A stretch of DNA of 64,000 bases from contig CACMND010000002.1 in the NCBI GenBank assembly GCA_902614975.1, positions 104,734 to 168,733 on the forward strand, in the 5' to 3' direction. The DNA is from an uncultured Pelagibacteraceae bacterium. Lineage in GTDB: Bacteria; Pseudomonadota; Alphaproteobacteria; Pelagibacterales; Pelagibacteraceae. How positions within the stretch are numbered: position 1 is the first letter of the stretch; each line of letters begins with the position of its first letter. Shown piece after piece: positions 52,856-63,574 of the stretch. The notes beneath the pieces are model-generated. The model searched no databases. It was given only the letters and a program-made list of their open reading frames with translations, and had not been told where the DNA came from. The position numbers and the translations under genes are program-made.

Positions 52856-54535
52856 ATGTTCTTAAAAATTTTTTGTTTTATAATATTAATTCTATACCAA
52901 ACAAATCTCTATTCAAAAGCCGCGAATGAAAAAGAATTCAACCAGAAGTATCTATCAAATTATCTTTCAGCATTATTATCATTTGATAACCAGAAAAATA
53001 ACGATGCTCTTAAGTTTTTTGAAAATTCAAAAATATTAATTCAATCACATGATAGTTTTTTGCAAGAATATGTATTTTCTTTACTTTTGGATGGACAGGT
53101 TAAAAAAGCAATTAAACAAGTAAAATATTCTAATTCCTCAATAGGAGGAGATTTTTTTGAAGGAAATTTATTATTAATTTTAGATAGCATTAACAAGAAA
53201 AAGTTTAAACAAGCGGCTTTGAAGTTAAAAAAATTGGAAAAGTTCAAAGAGGACGACTCATACAAATTTATAATTTATTCTAGCTTAAAAAGTTACATTG
53301 ATCTTTTTATATATAAAAAATCTGACATTGTTGAGCAATTTGGAAAATTAGATTTGATAAACATGGCTTTTCAAAATTGTTATTTGAATTCCAAAAAAAC
53401 TGAGCCTTATTTTTTAAATTTAATTAACGATCCTCAAAGTGATTACTCTAGATATACTTTTTTTTATTTGAGTAACGAAGTGTCTAATAATGACTTTGCA
53501 ACAGTAGATAATTTTGCTGATACAATAGATCCTTTAAGAAGTAGTTTGCTTATTTCTCAAGTAAAAAAATGGATAGATGAAAAAAAATATAAAAAATTAA
53601 CACAGCATTTTTCATGTCAAAATGAGAATGATATTTTGGCAGAATTCTTTTTCCTTATATCTAATTTTTATTCATCTCAAAGTAGATTTGATTATTCAAA
53701 CATATATTTAAATATTTCAAATTATTTAAATCCAAAATTTTATTTTAATTTATCACTAATAGCTGAAAACTATCAGTCTAATAATAATTATGATTTAGCA
53801 AAAAAAACTTTCGAAAAATTTGATGATAAGGATGAAATATTTTTTTGGTACAAAACAAAGAAGATTGCAAGAATAATAGCAGAGGAAGAAAATTATGATG
53901 CAAGTTTGAATTATATATTAAAAAATCTTGAAAAATTTAATAATAAATCGACAAAGATGATTTATGATTTGGCAAATATTTACAAAAACTTTAAAAAATA
54001 TGATGAGGCTATTTATTATTATACTTTGGCCTTAAAAAATTTGGATAAAAATTCTATGGCTTATGCAGATGTTCTTTATCGCAGAGGTGGAGCGTATGAA
54101 AGATTAAAAAATTATGATTTGGCGGATAAGGATTTGCTAAAATCAATTAAAATTAGACCTGACGAACCGTATACACTTAATTATCTTGCTTATAGCTGGT
54201 TAGAAAGAGGATATAAAATTGAAGAAGCAATAGAAATGTTAAATCAAGCTTACAAAGGTAAAGAAGAAGACCCTTACATAACAGACTCAGTTGGTTGGGG
54301 TTACTATTTGACGGGAAATTATATTGAAGCAGAAAAATATTTAAGAAAAGCTGTTGAATTGTTACCAAGCGATCCTGTTGCAAGTGATCATTATGGAGAT
54401 GTTCTTTGGCAACTAAATAGAAAAATCCAAGCTAATTATTTTTGGAAAAGTACTTTAAATAGCGATGAAGCAGATGAAGAATTAAAAATTAAAGTTAAGG
54501 AAAAATTATATAATGGCTTAAACAATAATTCTTAA
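52856..54535 (+). CDS. TPR-repeat protein, exported
   Basis: N-terminal signal-like helix; C-terminal TPRs (YDEAIYYYTLALKNLDKN, ADKDLLKSIKIRPDEPYTLNYLAYSWLERG, AEKYLRKAVELLPSDPVASDHYGDVLW). Confidence 0.85.
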   Translation: MFLKIFCFIILILYQTNLYSKAANEKEFNQKYLSNYLSALLSFDNQKNNDALKFFENSKILIQSHDSFLQEYVFSLLLDGQVKKAIKQVKYSNSSIGGDFFEGNLLLILDSINKKKFKQAALKLKKLEKFKEDDSYKFIIYSSLKSYIDLFIYKKSDIVEQFGKLDLINMAFQNCYLNSKKTEPYFLNLINDPQSDYSRYTFFYLSNEVSNNDFATVDNFADTIDPLRSSLLISQVKKWIDEKKYKKLTQHFSCQNENDILAEFFFLISNFYSSQSRFDYSNIYLNISNYLNPKFYFNLSLIAENYQSNNNYDLAKKTFEKFDDKDEIFFWYKTKKIARIIAEEENYDASLNYILKNLEKFNNKSTKMIYDLANIYKNFKKYDEAIYYYTLALKNLDKNSMAYADVLYRRGGAYERLKNYDLADKDLLKSIKIRPDEPYTLNYLAYSWLERGYKIEEAIEMLNQAYKGKEEDPYITDSVGWGYYLTGNYIEAEKYLRKAVELLPSDPVASDHYGDVLWQLNRKIQANYFWKSTLNSDEADEELKIKVKEKLYNGLNNNS

Positions 54536-55378
54536 ATGAAGTTTAATAAAATAAAATCATTTGCAAAAGTAAACCTAACTTTAAAAATTCTAAATAAATA
54601 CTCAAATGGTTATCATAAAATTGAAAGTTTAATATCTAAGATCAATTTGGCTGATGAGATTTTAATAAAAGAGATACAAGGTTCAAAAAATAGAATATCT
54701 TTTAGTGGGAAATTTTCCTCAAATATTTCAAATACAAATACAATTTCAAAACTACTAAAAATCTTAAATAATCAAAATTATATTCAAAATAAAAAATTCA
54801 ATATCAAAATAAAAAAAAATATACCCCAATCCTCTGGTATGGGAGGAGGATCAATGAATGCAGCATCCATTTTGAACTATTTATTTAAAAAAAGAATAAT
54901 TAAAATTACAAAAAATAATTTAATAAAAATTGCAAATAAAGTTGGTTCAGATGTAATTTTGGGTCTTTATGAGAGTCCAATGATCCTACAAGGGAAAAAT
55001 ATAAGTAAAATTAATAAAAAATTAAATTTTCATTTATTAATAATTAAGCCTAATTTTGGATGTTCTACTAAGATGATTTATGCAAAACACAGAGGATTTT
55101 CAAAGAGCCTATTCAATAAATCAAACAAGATTGAAAGACAGGATTTATTAAAAGTTTCGAATAACGATTTAGAGAGAGCAGCCTTTAGTAGATATCCAAT
55201 TTTAGGAAAGATCAAAAGTTACTTGCAAAATTTAGATAATATTTACTTTGCAAATATGACAGGTTCGGGTTCGACTATAATTGGTTATTTTTTAACCAAA
55301 AATGCGGCAATAAAAGCTCAAAAAAAATTAAAAAATAAATATAAAAACTATTGGTGTATTTACTCTAAAACTATATAA
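54536..55378 (+). CDS. ispE: 4-(cytidine 5'-diphospho)-2-C-methyl-D-erythritol kinase
   Basis: SFAKVNLTLKILNKYSNGYHKIESL, IPQSSGMGGGSMNAASIL, MTGSGSTIIGYF. Confidence 0.94.
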   Translation: MKFNKIKSFAKVNLTLKILNKYSNGYHKIESLISKINLADEILIKEIQGSKNRISFSGKFSSNISNTNTISKLLKILNNQNYIQNKKFNIKIKKNIPQSSGMGGGSMNAASILNYLFKKRIIKITKNNLIKIANKVGSDVILGLYESPMILQGKNISKINKKLNFHLLIIKPNFGCSTKMIYAKHRGFSKSLFNKSNKIERQDLLKVSNNDLERAAFSRYPILGKIKSYLQNLDNIYFANMTGSGSTIIGYFLTKNAAIKAQKKLKNKYKNYWCIYSKTI

Positions 55379-55410
55379 AGCTTTTTTTTTGTGTTATACG
55401 AAAAACATCT

Positions 55411-55485
55411 TGGGGTGTAGCCAAGTGGTAAGGCAGCGGTTTTTGGTACCGCCATTCCTAGGTTCGAATCCTAGCACCCCAGCCA
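55411..55485 (+). tRNA. tRNA-Gln (anticodon TTG), CCA encoded
   Basis: Cloverleaf TGGGGTG...GCGGT-TTTTGGT-ACCGC...CCTAGGTTCGAATCCTAG-CACCCCA-GCCA; acceptor pairs TGGGGTG/CACCCCA. Confidence 0.96.
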
Positions 55486-55488
55486 TTT

Positions 55489-56760
55489 ATGAAAGCTTTA
55501 CTTAAAAAAATTTTTCAAAACAAAAAAATTTCAAGCGATAAAGATCTCAAATTTCAAGATTTAAAAAATAATAAGGGAGTATATAAAATATTTGGTGCAA
55601 TAAATAACTACAATGAAACTAGCGAGATTAGATATGTTGGTGGTTGCGTAAGAAAAATTTTAAATGATGAAAAAACAGATGATATCGATCTTGCAACTAA
55701 TTTAACTCCTGATCAGGTTAAGCAATGCTTAGATAAAAACCAAATAAAGTTTTTTGAAACAGGAATTGAACATGGCACAATCACAGCGGTGATTGATGAT
55801 CAAAATTTTGAAATTACAACATTAAGAAAAGATGTAAAAACAGATGGAAGGCATGCTGTCGTAGAGTATACAACTAATTGGAAGGAAGATTCATTAAGGA
55901 GAGATTTTTCAATAAATTCAATATATTCAGATTTAGATGGGAATTTATATGATCCAAATTCTGGTCATAAAGATTTAAATGTTGGAATAATTAAATTTAT
56001 AGGTGATCCAGAAACTAGAATAAAAGAAGATTATTTAAGAATTATTAGATATTTAAGATTTTATACTGAATATAGCAAAATCGATCATGAAATTAATATA
56101 ATAAAAATCATTAAAAAAAATATAGAGGGTTTAGGAAAAATATCAAAAGAAAGACAATTCAATGAATTAAAAAAAATTCTCAAATTGGATAACTTTTTAA
56201 AGTTATTTAAAAATAAAACCTCTTGTGAATTATTTTCATTAATTTTCCCTCAATTAAAAAATTTTAAAAAATTGAGCAAGTTATCAAAACCACAAGAAAA
56301 GATATTGAAAAATAAAAGTTTAAATTTCGTAATTTCTTTTCTTGTAATCGATGAAACCGACAATTCTGACTATTTTGTATATAAATATAATTTACCTAAT
56401 GAATTAAAAGATAAAATTAATTTTCTAAAAAATAATTCGCTCAATAAAGATAGTACTAAAATTTTTAACAAGAAATATTTACAAAAAATATTTTATTATG
56501 AGGGTAAATCTAGCACAATCGATTTAATTGATTTCAATTTGTTATATTTAAAACAAAGTAAAAAACTTTCAGAATTAAAAACTTACTTTGAAAAATTAGA
56601 TACACAAGAATTTCCAATAAAAGCTCAGTTATTAATAAATGATTATGGATTAAAGGAGGGAAGGGAGTTAGGTCAAAAATTAAAAAATTTAGAAATGAAA
56701 TGGATTGAAAATAATTTTAATTTATCAAAAAAAGATATGGAAAAAGTTTTATCAAATTAA
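55489..56760 (+). CDS. CCA tRNA nucleotidyltransferase/poly(A) polymerase family protein
   Basis: [81 protein letters not shown]. Confidence 0.95.
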   Translation: MKALLKKIFQNKKISSDKDLKFQDLKNNKGVYKIFGAINNYNETSEIRYVGGCVRKILNDEKTDDIDLATNLTPDQVKQCLDKNQIKFFETGIEHGTITAVIDDQNFEITTLRKDVKTDGRHAVVEYTTNWKEDSLRRDFSINSIYSDLDGNLYDPNSGHKDLNVGIIKFIGDPETRIKEDYLRIIRYLRFYTEYSKIDHEINIIKIIKKNIEGLGKISKERQFNELKKILKLDNFLKLFKNKTSCELFSLIFPQLKNFKKLSKLSKPQEKILKNKSLNFVISFLVIDETDNSDYFVYKYNLPNELKDKINFLKNNSLNKDSTKIFNKKYLQKIFYYEGKSSTIDLIDFNLLYLKQSKKLSELKTYFEKLDTQEFPIKAQLLINDYGLKEGRELGQKLKNLEMKWIENNFNLSKKDMEKVLSN

Positions 56761-57233
56761 ACGTATTTTACGTCTACAATCTCAAAATTTTTTGTCCCTG
56801 CTGGTGTATTTATCTCTACAAGATCGCCTTTATTTTTACCTATCAGGCCTTTTCCTATTGGTGATTGAAAATAAAGAAGCTTTTGTTTTAGATCTGCCTC
56901 GTCTTTACCAACAATTTTGTAATTTATTTTTTCATTTGTATCTAAATTTTGTAGGTAGACTGTTGATCCAAATATCACTTTTCCATCATTACTAATCTTG
57001 GTGATATCAATTACATTTGCTCTTGCAATTAAATCCTCAACTTCTTGAATTCTTCCCTCGTTATGTGATTGCTGTTCTTTTGCAGCATGATACTCAGCAT
57101 TTTCCTTCAAATCTCCATGCGATCTTGCTTCAGCAATAGCTGCAACAATTTCGGGTCTCTTTTTTTCTTTCAAAAAAATTAATTCACTCTTTAATTTTTC
57201 TAATCCTTCAGTCGTAATTGGTTCTTTATCCAT
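56757..57233 (-). CDS. greA: Transcription elongation factor GreA
   Basis: [50 protein letters not shown]. Confidence 0.98.
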   Translation of the reverse strand: MDKEPITTEGLEKLKSELIFLKEKKRPEIVAAIAEARSHGDLKENAEYHAAKEQQSHNEGRIQEVEDLIARANVIDITKISNDGKVIFGSTVYLQNLDTNEKINYKIVGKDEADLKQKLLYFQSPIGKGLIGKNKGDLVEINTPAGTKNFEIVDVKYV

Positions 57234-57236
57234 AAT

Positions 57237-58061
57237 TTACCATTTAGCAGTTGGTGGCAATGACATAAGTATAGCTTCAACATTTCCACCAGTTTGTAAA
57301 CCAAATTTTGTCCCCCTATCATGTAATAAATTAAATTCAACATATCTACCTCTTTTTTTGTATTGAATTTCTTTATCTTTAATTGACCATTTTAATTTAT
57401 TTTTTTTCTCAATTATTTCATTAGAAATGTTTTTAAAACTTATTCCTACCTCTCTAACAAAGGAAAAATCTTTTTCCCAATTTTTTTTTTTATAATCAAA
57501 AAAAATTCCGCCAATACCTCTTGGCTCCTTCCTATGAGGTAAATAAAAATATTCATCACACCATTTTTTATATTTTTTATAATAATTTTTGTTATGTTTA
57601 TCACACGATTTTTTTAGTTCTGAATGAAACCAATTTTCTAATTTCTTATCTTTTATACAAGGTGTAACATCCATACCACCTCCAAACCAACCAAATGAAG
57701 TGACTATATACCTCGTATTAAAATGCATCGCAGGCACATGAGGATTTTTCATATGCATAACAACAGATATTCCAGATGCCCAAAATTTAGAACTCTTTTT
57801 TGTACCTGGAACTTTATTTTTAAATTCGTTTGAAAATTTTCCATAAACTTCTGAAAAATTTACTCCAACTTTATCAAAAATTTTACCGTTTTCTAAAATT
57901 CTGTATTGTCCTCCACCTTCATCATTACTTTTACTTCTATTCCAATTTGTAATTTTAAATTTGGTTTTTTTGCTCTCTTTTTCCTCTATTTCTCTACAAA
58001 GTACTTCTTGCAAAGTTTTAAACCAATTTCTTGCTAATTTCTTTTTTATGTATTGATCCAT
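57237..58061 (-). CDS. hemF: Oxygen-dependent coproporphyrinogen III oxidase
   Basis: GVNFSEVYGKF, FWASGISVVMHMKNPHVPAMHFNTRYI, WFGGGMDVTPC, GRYVEFNLLHDRGTKFGLQTGGNVEAILMSLPP. Confidence 0.98.
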   Translation of the reverse strand: MDQYIKKKLARNWFKTLQEVLCREIEEKESKKTKFKITNWNRSKSNDEGGGQYRILENGKIFDKVGVNFSEVYGKFSNEFKNKVPGTKKSSKFWASGISVVMHMKNPHVPAMHFNTRYIVTSFGWFGGGMDVTPCIKDKKLENWFHSELKKSCDKHNKNYYKKYKKWCDEYFYLPHRKEPRGIGGIFFDYKKKNWEKDFSFVREVGISFKNISNEIIEKKNKLKWSIKDKEIQYKKRGRYVEFNLLHDRGTKFGLQTGGNVEAILMSLPPTAKW

Positions 58062-58538
58062 TTAACCTAACTGTCTTATAAATTCTGAAGCACCTATGGC
58101 CACTGATATTGAAATGTTTAAAGATCTTTTATTTTTAAGCATCGGAATTTTAATTCTTTCATTAACCTTAGAATGCACATCTTCTGGAACGCCTGCACTT
58201 TCTCTGCCAAAGAGCAATATATCATCACGCTTAAATTTAAATTTTGTATAAATTTTGCTAGCTTTTGTCGTCATTAAAACTACTCTATTTTTACTATTTT
58301 CATCAAAGAATTCTTTAGGGCTCTTGTAAAATTTTATTTCACTGTAATCTAAATAATCCATAACAACTCTCTTGAACCTTTTATCGCTAAATAAAAACCC
58401 ACAAGGTTCAATGATTTCTAAACTAGCCCCAAGGCAAGAACAAGTTCGAATTATTGAAGCTGTATTTTGAGGAATATCTGGCTGATATAAAGCTACTTTT
58501 GGACCGTGTTTTAAAGGTTTCTGTGTCATTGTTACCAT
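58062..58538 (-). CDS. trmL: tRNA (cytidine34-2'-O)-methyltransferase
   Basis: [65 protein letters not shown]. Confidence 0.93.
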   Translation of the reverse strand: MVTMTQKPLKHGPKVALYQPDIPQNTASIIRTCSCLGASLEIIEPCGFLFSDKRFKRVVMDYLDYSEIKFYKSPKEFFDENSKNRVVLMTTKASKIYTKFKFKRDDILLFGRESAGVPEDVHSKVNERIKIPMLKNKRSLNISISVAIGASEFIRQLG

Positions 58539-58598
58539 AGAAATATCTCTTTTTTATTATATGAAATCATATATTACCAAAGATATAAAATATTAAAG

Positions 58599-59120
58599 AT
58601 GTCAGACCAAAAAGACGAAAAAAAGACCAACAGAAGAGATTTCTTGTTTACCGCTACAGCCGCCGCTGGTGCAGTTGGAGTAGGTGCTGCTGTTTGGCCA
58701 TTAGTAGACCAAATGAACCCAGATGCTTCTGTAAAAGCATTAGCAAGCACAGAAGTAGATGTGAGTTCAATGCAACCTGGACAGTCTTTAACAGTACTTT
58801 GGAGAGGTAAACCAGTTTTTATTAAAAGAAGAACTGAAGACGAAATTAAAAAAGCGAGAACAGTTGATATTAATGATCTTAAGCATCCTGAAAAAGACGA
58901 AGATAGAGCAAAAAATCCTGAATGGTTAGTGATGCTTGGAATTTGTACTCATCTTGGATGTGTACCATTAACAGATAAAGGTGATTATGATGGTTGGTTT
59001 TGTCCTTGTCATGGTTCTCATTATGATACATCTGGTAGAATTAGAAAAGGACCAGCTCCAACTAATATGGAGATACCTAAATACGAATTTGTAAATACTA
59101 ACACGATTAAGATTGGATAA
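58599..59120 (+). CDS. petA: Ubiquinol-cytochrome c reductase iron-sulfur subunit (Rieske)
   Basis: Tat-like [15 protein letters not shown]...[21 protein letters not shown]. Confidence 0.98.
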   Translation: MSDQKDEKKTNRRDFLFTATAAAGAVGVGAAVWPLVDQMNPDASVKALASTEVDVSSMQPGQSLTVLWRGKPVFIKRRTEDEIKKARTVDINDLKHPEKDEDRAKNPEWLVMLGICTHLGCVPLTDKGDYDGWFCPCHGSHYDTSGRIRKGPAPTNMEIPKYEFVNTNTIKIG

Positions 59121-59122
59121 AT

Positions 59123-60394
59123 ATGAGTGATCACGAATACACACCTAGTTCAAAATTTGGTAAATGGTTTAATGATAGACTACCTTTGCTTACATTGGCA
59201 AATCACTTAACAGATTACCCTACACCAAAAAATTTAAATTACTGGTGGACATTTGGTGGGATATTAACTTTTTGCTTAATTACCCAAATAGTTACAGGAT
59301 TAGTTTTGGCTATGCATTACATTGCTCATGCAGATATGGCATTCAGCAGTGTTGAACATATAATGAGAGATGTGAATTATGGATGGTTGTTAAGATATGT
59401 TCACGCAAATGGTGCTTCTATGTTTTTCCTTGCAGTTTATATTCATATTTTTAGATCTTTATTTTACGGATCATATAAATCTCCTAGAGAAATAATTTGG
59501 ATACTTGGAATTATAATTTATCTGCTAATGATGGCAGCTGCTTTTATGGGATATGTTCTTCCTTGGGGGCAAATGAGTTTTTGGGGAGCAACAGTAATAA
59601 CCAATTTATTTAGTGCAATCCCGCTTGTGGGGGAGAGTATAACAACTTGGTTATGGGGTGGTTACTCAGTTGACAATCCGACTTTAACAAGATTTTTTAC
59701 TCTTCATTACTTGATACCATTCTTAATACTAGGGCTTGTAGTACTTCACATATGGGCATTACATGTTCCTGGAAATAATAATCCAGTTGGTATTGATATT
59801 AAAAAACCTTCTAAAGATACAGTTCCATTTCATCCATACATTGTAATTAAAGATGCTTTTGCGTTATTAATGTTTTGTATAGTTTTTGCATTGTTTGTAT
59901 TTTATCAACCAAATATTTTAGGACATGCTGATAACTATATCGAGGCAGACCCACTTGTAACTCCAGCTCACATAGTTCCCGAGTGGTACTTGTTACCTTT
60001 TTATGCGATCTTAAGATCAGTTCCTGATAAGCTTATGGGTGTTGTCGCCATGTTATCAGCAATTTTAATTTTAGCTGCTTTACCATGGTTGGATACTTCA
60101 AAAGTTAGATCAGCAGTATTCAGACCATTATTTAGACAGTTCTACTGGATCTTAGTAGCTGATGTTTTAATTCTAGGATATGTAGGGGCGATGCCAGCTG
60201 AAGGATTGTACTTGTTAATTGCAAGAGTTGCTACAGCGTACTACTTTGCGCATTTTTTAATTATTCTTCCAGTTTTAGGATGGAAAGAAAAAACTACCCC
60301 GCTGCCTTTGAGTATTACCGAACCAGTTTTAGGAGGTTCGCCAAATTTAGCTGCGGCAAGGAGTGATGAAAAAATAGAAAAAACAATAAAGTGA
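59123..60394 (+). CDS. petB: Cytochrome b
   Basis: [76 protein letters not shown]. Confidence 0.98.
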   Translation: MSDHEYTPSSKFGKWFNDRLPLLTLANHLTDYPTPKNLNYWWTFGGILTFCLITQIVTGLVLAMHYIAHADMAFSSVEHIMRDVNYGWLLRYVHANGASMFFLAVYIHIFRSLFYGSYKSPREIIWILGIIIYLLMMAAAFMGYVLPWGQMSFWGATVITNLFSAIPLVGESITTWLWGGYSVDNPTLTRFFTLHYLIPFLILGLVVLHIWALHVPGNNNPVGIDIKKPSKDTVPFHPYIVIKDAFALLMFCIVFALFVFYQPNILGHADNYIEADPLVTPAHIVPEWYLLPFYAILRSVPDKLMGVVAMLSAILILAALPWLDTSKVRSAVFRPLFRQFYWILVADVLILGYVGAMPAEGLYLLIARVATAYYFAHFLIILPVLGWKEKTTPLPLSITEPVLGGSPNLAAARSDEKIEKTIK

Positions 60395-61173
60395 GTAAGT
60401 TAAAAAATATTTTATTTGTATTAATATTCTCTATTATCGTACTAAATTCATCTAACTCTGCTGAAAAATCACCTCCTTTTTTAGAGACTAAGTGGACTTT
60501 CAAAGGTCTCTTTGGAAAATTCGATAGAGCATCCCTGCAAAGGGGTTATCAAGTGTATACAGAAGTATGTGCATCTTGTCATTCTATGAAATATTTAACC
60601 TATAGAAATTTAGCAGAAAAGGGTGGACCAGAATTTTCTGAAGCAGAGGCTAAAGCAATAGCTGCAAGTTTTGAGGTAACAGATGGCCCGGACAGCACTG
60701 GAGAAATGTTTGTAAGACCAGCTAAATTATCTGACAAATTCGTGATGCCATATGCTAATGAACAAGAAGCAAAAGCTGCTAATGGTGGTGCTTATCCACC
60801 AGATATGTCAGTTCTAGTTAAGGCAAGAAAGGGCGGAGCAGATTATATTTATTCCTTATTGTTAGGTTATTCTGAACCACCAGAAGGCGTAGAACTTGAT
60901 GATGGTGTTTATTACAACAAGTATATGTATGGTAATAAAATTAAAATGCCAGCTCCTTTATCTGATGATTTAATTGAGTATACAGATGGAACAAAAGCTA
61001 CCGCTGAGCAAATGTCTAAAGATGTTACAAATTTTCTGATGTGGTCAGCAGAACCACATTTAGAGCAAAGACATAAAACAGGATTTAGAGTTATAGCTTA
61101 TTTGATAATATTGACTGTATTGGTTTACTTTACAATGAAGAAGATATGGTCACGTGTTGAATCTAAAGTTTAG
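60391..61173 (+). CDS. petC: Cytochrome c1 (GTG start)
   Basis: Signal peptide; [27 protein letters not shown]-terminal TM anchor. Confidence 0.96.
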   Translation: MSKLKNILFVLIFSIIVLNSSNSAEKSPPFLETKWTFKGLFGKFDRASLQRGYQVYTEVCASCHSMKYLTYRNLAEKGGPEFSEAEAKAIAASFEVTDGPDSTGEMFVRPAKLSDKFVMPYANEQEAKAANGGAYPPDMSVLVKARKGGADYIYSLLLGYSEPPEGVELDDGVYYNKYMYGNKIKMPAPLSDDLIEYTDGTKATAEQMSKDVTNFLMWSAEPHLEQRHKTGFRVIAYLIILTVLVYFTMKKIWSRVESKV

Positions 61174-62223
61174 AACATCCCCATCTTTAACAATATAATC
61201 TTTACCCTCTAATCTCATTTTACCGTTTTCTCTTGATTTTAACCAACCACCACTACCAACGAAATCTTGATAAGACACAGTTTCTGCTCTTATAAAACCT
61301 TTTTCAAAATCTGTATGAATTATACCAGCTGCTTGAGGTGCCAAGCAATTTTTGTTAATTGTCCAAGCCCTTGTCTCTTCAACTCCTGAAGTAAAAAACG
61401 TCTCTAAAGATAAAAGATCATATCCTTTTTTGATTAATAAATTTAATCCAGTATCATCGACATTGATCATTTTCATATAGTTTTTTCTTTCTTCATTTTC
61501 TAGTTCATTTAATTGATTTTCTATTTCAGCTGAAATAATTAGAGTATTTTTAGAACCATATGTTTCAATAAAACTTTTTGTATAATCATTGCCTTTATCA
61601 ATGCTATTTTCATCAACATTGCAAACATACAATTTAGGCTTAATTGACAATAATCCTGACAATTTAACATCTTTCTTATCAAATTCATCGTATAATTTAT
61701 TTATATCATTGTTATCATTAATTAAATCCTGCGCTCTTTCTAGAATTTGGTTTTGATTTTCATCATTATTTTTTTTATTTTTCTTATCTAGTCTTTTTTG
61801 AATAGATTCCAAATCTGCCAAAGACATTTCTGTTTCAATTATTTCTAAATCTCTAATTGGATCAACTGTTGGATTTACATTCTGAATATCATCAGAATCA
61901 AAACACCTAATTAAATGAATAACAGCATCTACTTCTCTTATGTGAGACAAGAATTTGTTGCCTAATCCTTCACCTTTGGAGGCTCCTTCGACTAATCCTG
62001 CTATATCAACAAAAGATATTGTGGTATTTATTTTTTTTTTTGAATTTGAAATTTTAACCAATTCATCTAACCTATAATCTGGTACAGGAACTACGCCTAT
62101 ATTTGGATCTATCGTACAGAAAGGAAAATTTGCTGCTTGAGCTTTACTTGAATTTGTGAGTGCATTAAATAAAGTAGATTTACCAACATTTGGTAAACCA
62201 ACTATACCACACTTAAAACCCAT
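61150..62223 (-). CDS. ychF: Redox-regulated ATPase YchF/Obg-like
   Basis: CGIVGLPNVGKSTLFNALT, FVDIAGLVEGASKGEGLGNKFLSHIREVDAV, C-terminal DVLNFRFNT. Confidence 0.97.
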   Translation of the reverse strand: MGFKCGIVGLPNVGKSTLFNALTNSSKAQAANFPFCTIDPNIGVVPVPDYRLDELVKISNSKKKINTTISFVDIAGLVEGASKGEGLGNKFLSHIREVDAVIHLIRCFDSDDIQNVNPTVDPIRDLEIIETEMSLADLESIQKRLDKKNKKNNDENQNQILERAQDLINDNNDINKLYDEFDKKDVKLSGLLSIKPKLYVCNVDENSIDKGNDYTKSFIETYGSKNTLIISAEIENQLNELENEERKNYMKMINVDDTGLNLLIKKGYDLLSLETFFTSGVEETRAWTINKNCLAPQAAGIIHTDFEKGFIRAETVSYQDFVGSGGWLKSRENGKMRLEGKDYIVKDGDVLNFRFNT

Positions 62224-62784
62224 TTAATTATTGTTAACTTTACTTGAGAATAAATCTAATTTTTTATCTATCAAAATAGCAATAGAGTCTATTATATTGT
62301 GAGTAATTTTTTCTAAGTGTTCTTGTTCATCATCTGAAAAATCATTTAAAACAAAGTCTGATACAGACATTTTATTCTCTGGCTTTCCAATCCCAATCCT
62401 CACTCTTGAATAGTCTTTTCCAATAAATTTATCTATTGAAGCAACTCCATTGTGACCTGCACTTGATCCACCAAATTTTGCCTTTATTTTTCCAAACTCA
62501 ACATCTAGATCATCATGGAAAACAATGACATCTTCTGCGTCTATTTTGAAATACTCAAGCAATTCTCTAATACATATTCCTGAGTTATTCATGAAAGTCA
62601 GAGGTTTGATAGCATAAATTTTCTTTTCCCCGATATTACCTGTTGTAAGTAAACCCTTAAATTTTGGCTTTTGCTTTGAAAGACCAAATTTTTGATTTAT
62701 CGCATCAACAACTTTAAAACCTATATTATGTCTATTATTATGACTGTTTGGGGTTGGATTGCCCAAACCTACTAGTAACAACAT
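62224..62784 (-). CDS. pth: Peptidyl-tRNA hydrolase
   Basis: LLVGLGNPTPNSHNNRHNIGFKVVD, KPLTFMNNSG, VFHDDLDVEFGKIKAKFGGSSAGHNG. Confidence 0.97.
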   Translation of the reverse strand: MLLLVGLGNPTPNSHNNRHNIGFKVVDAINQKFGLSKQKPKFKGLLTTGNIGEKKIYAIKPLTFMNNSGICIRELLEYFKIDAEDVIVFHDDLDVEFGKIKAKFGGSSAGHNGVASIDKFIGKDYSRVRIGIGKPENKMSVSDFVLNDFSDDEQEHLEKITHNIIDSIAILIDKKLDLFSSKVNNN

Positions 62785-62812
62785 TTTATTTTATTATTAT
62801 TTTCACAGATTA

Positions 62813-63529
62813 TTATTTTTTCTCTGCTGGAGCTTTTCCTTCTTCTTTTCCTTTATCACCATCTGCAGCTTTTTCTGAACCTTCTTCAGGTTTAGCCTCT
62901 CCATCCGCTGCTGCCTCCGCTGCTTCTCCACCTTCTCCCTCAGCTTCTGCTGGTTTTTCAGGCTCTTTAACAACTGTTGGCGCTGCTACAGTCGCGATTA
63001 CAAAGTCTCTTCCTTGAATTGTAGGTGTTACATTTTCAGGTAAATTTATAAAAGATATTTTAATACTTGCTCCAATATCTAAGTTATTTAAATCTACAAC
63101 TAACTCCGTTGGTATATTTTCTGTAGGACATCTTAATTCAACTTTACGTCTTACGATATTTAAAACCCCACCTCTTTTTAATCCTGGTGATAATTCGTGG
63201 TTTATAAATTTAACTGGAATTTCTAAAATTACTTTTGCACCTTTAACAATTCTTAAAAAATCTAAGTGTATAGGCTCATCTGTAACTGTATCAAAATCAA
63301 TAACTCTTGGTAAAACTTTTTGCTCTTTTCCATCAATATTTAATGAAATTATATTTGATAAAATATTTTCTTTATTTAATAAATTTTTTACTTCTTTAAC
63401 AGAGACAGAAATTTTTTGATTTGGCTCTTCTCCTCCATAAATTATTCCTGGAACCATACCTTTGTTTCTAAGTGATTTTACTTCTCCCTTAGTTTTTGTT
63501 TCTCTTATTGTGGCCGCTATTAAACTCAT
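62813..63529 (-). CDS. rplY: 50S ribosomal protein L25/general stress protein Ctc
   Basis: RNKGMVPGIIYGGEEPNQKISV, VDFDTVTDEPIHLDFLRI, long acidic/alanine-rich C-terminus. Confidence 0.96.
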   Translation of the reverse strand: MSLIAATIRETKTKGEVKSLRNKGMVPGIIYGGEEPNQKISVSVKEVKNLLNKENILSNIISLNIDGKEQKVLPRVIDFDTVTDEPIHLDFLRIVKGAKVILEIPVKFINHELSPGLKRGGVLNIVRRKVELRCPTENIPTELVVDLNNLDIGASIKISFINLPENVTPTIQGRDFVIATVAAPTVVKEPEKPAEAEGEGGEAAEAAADGEAKPEEGSEKAADGDKGKEEGKAPAEKK

Positions 63530-63574
63530 AAAGTGACGGGTTTTTAACTTATGAAACTAAATTTTACAAGTAAA

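Noticed and set aside
62748-63017. Plus-strand 89-aa ORF rich in Ser/Ala/Pro
   Set aside because: Antisense shadow of the low-complexity L25 tail; no independent coding signal.
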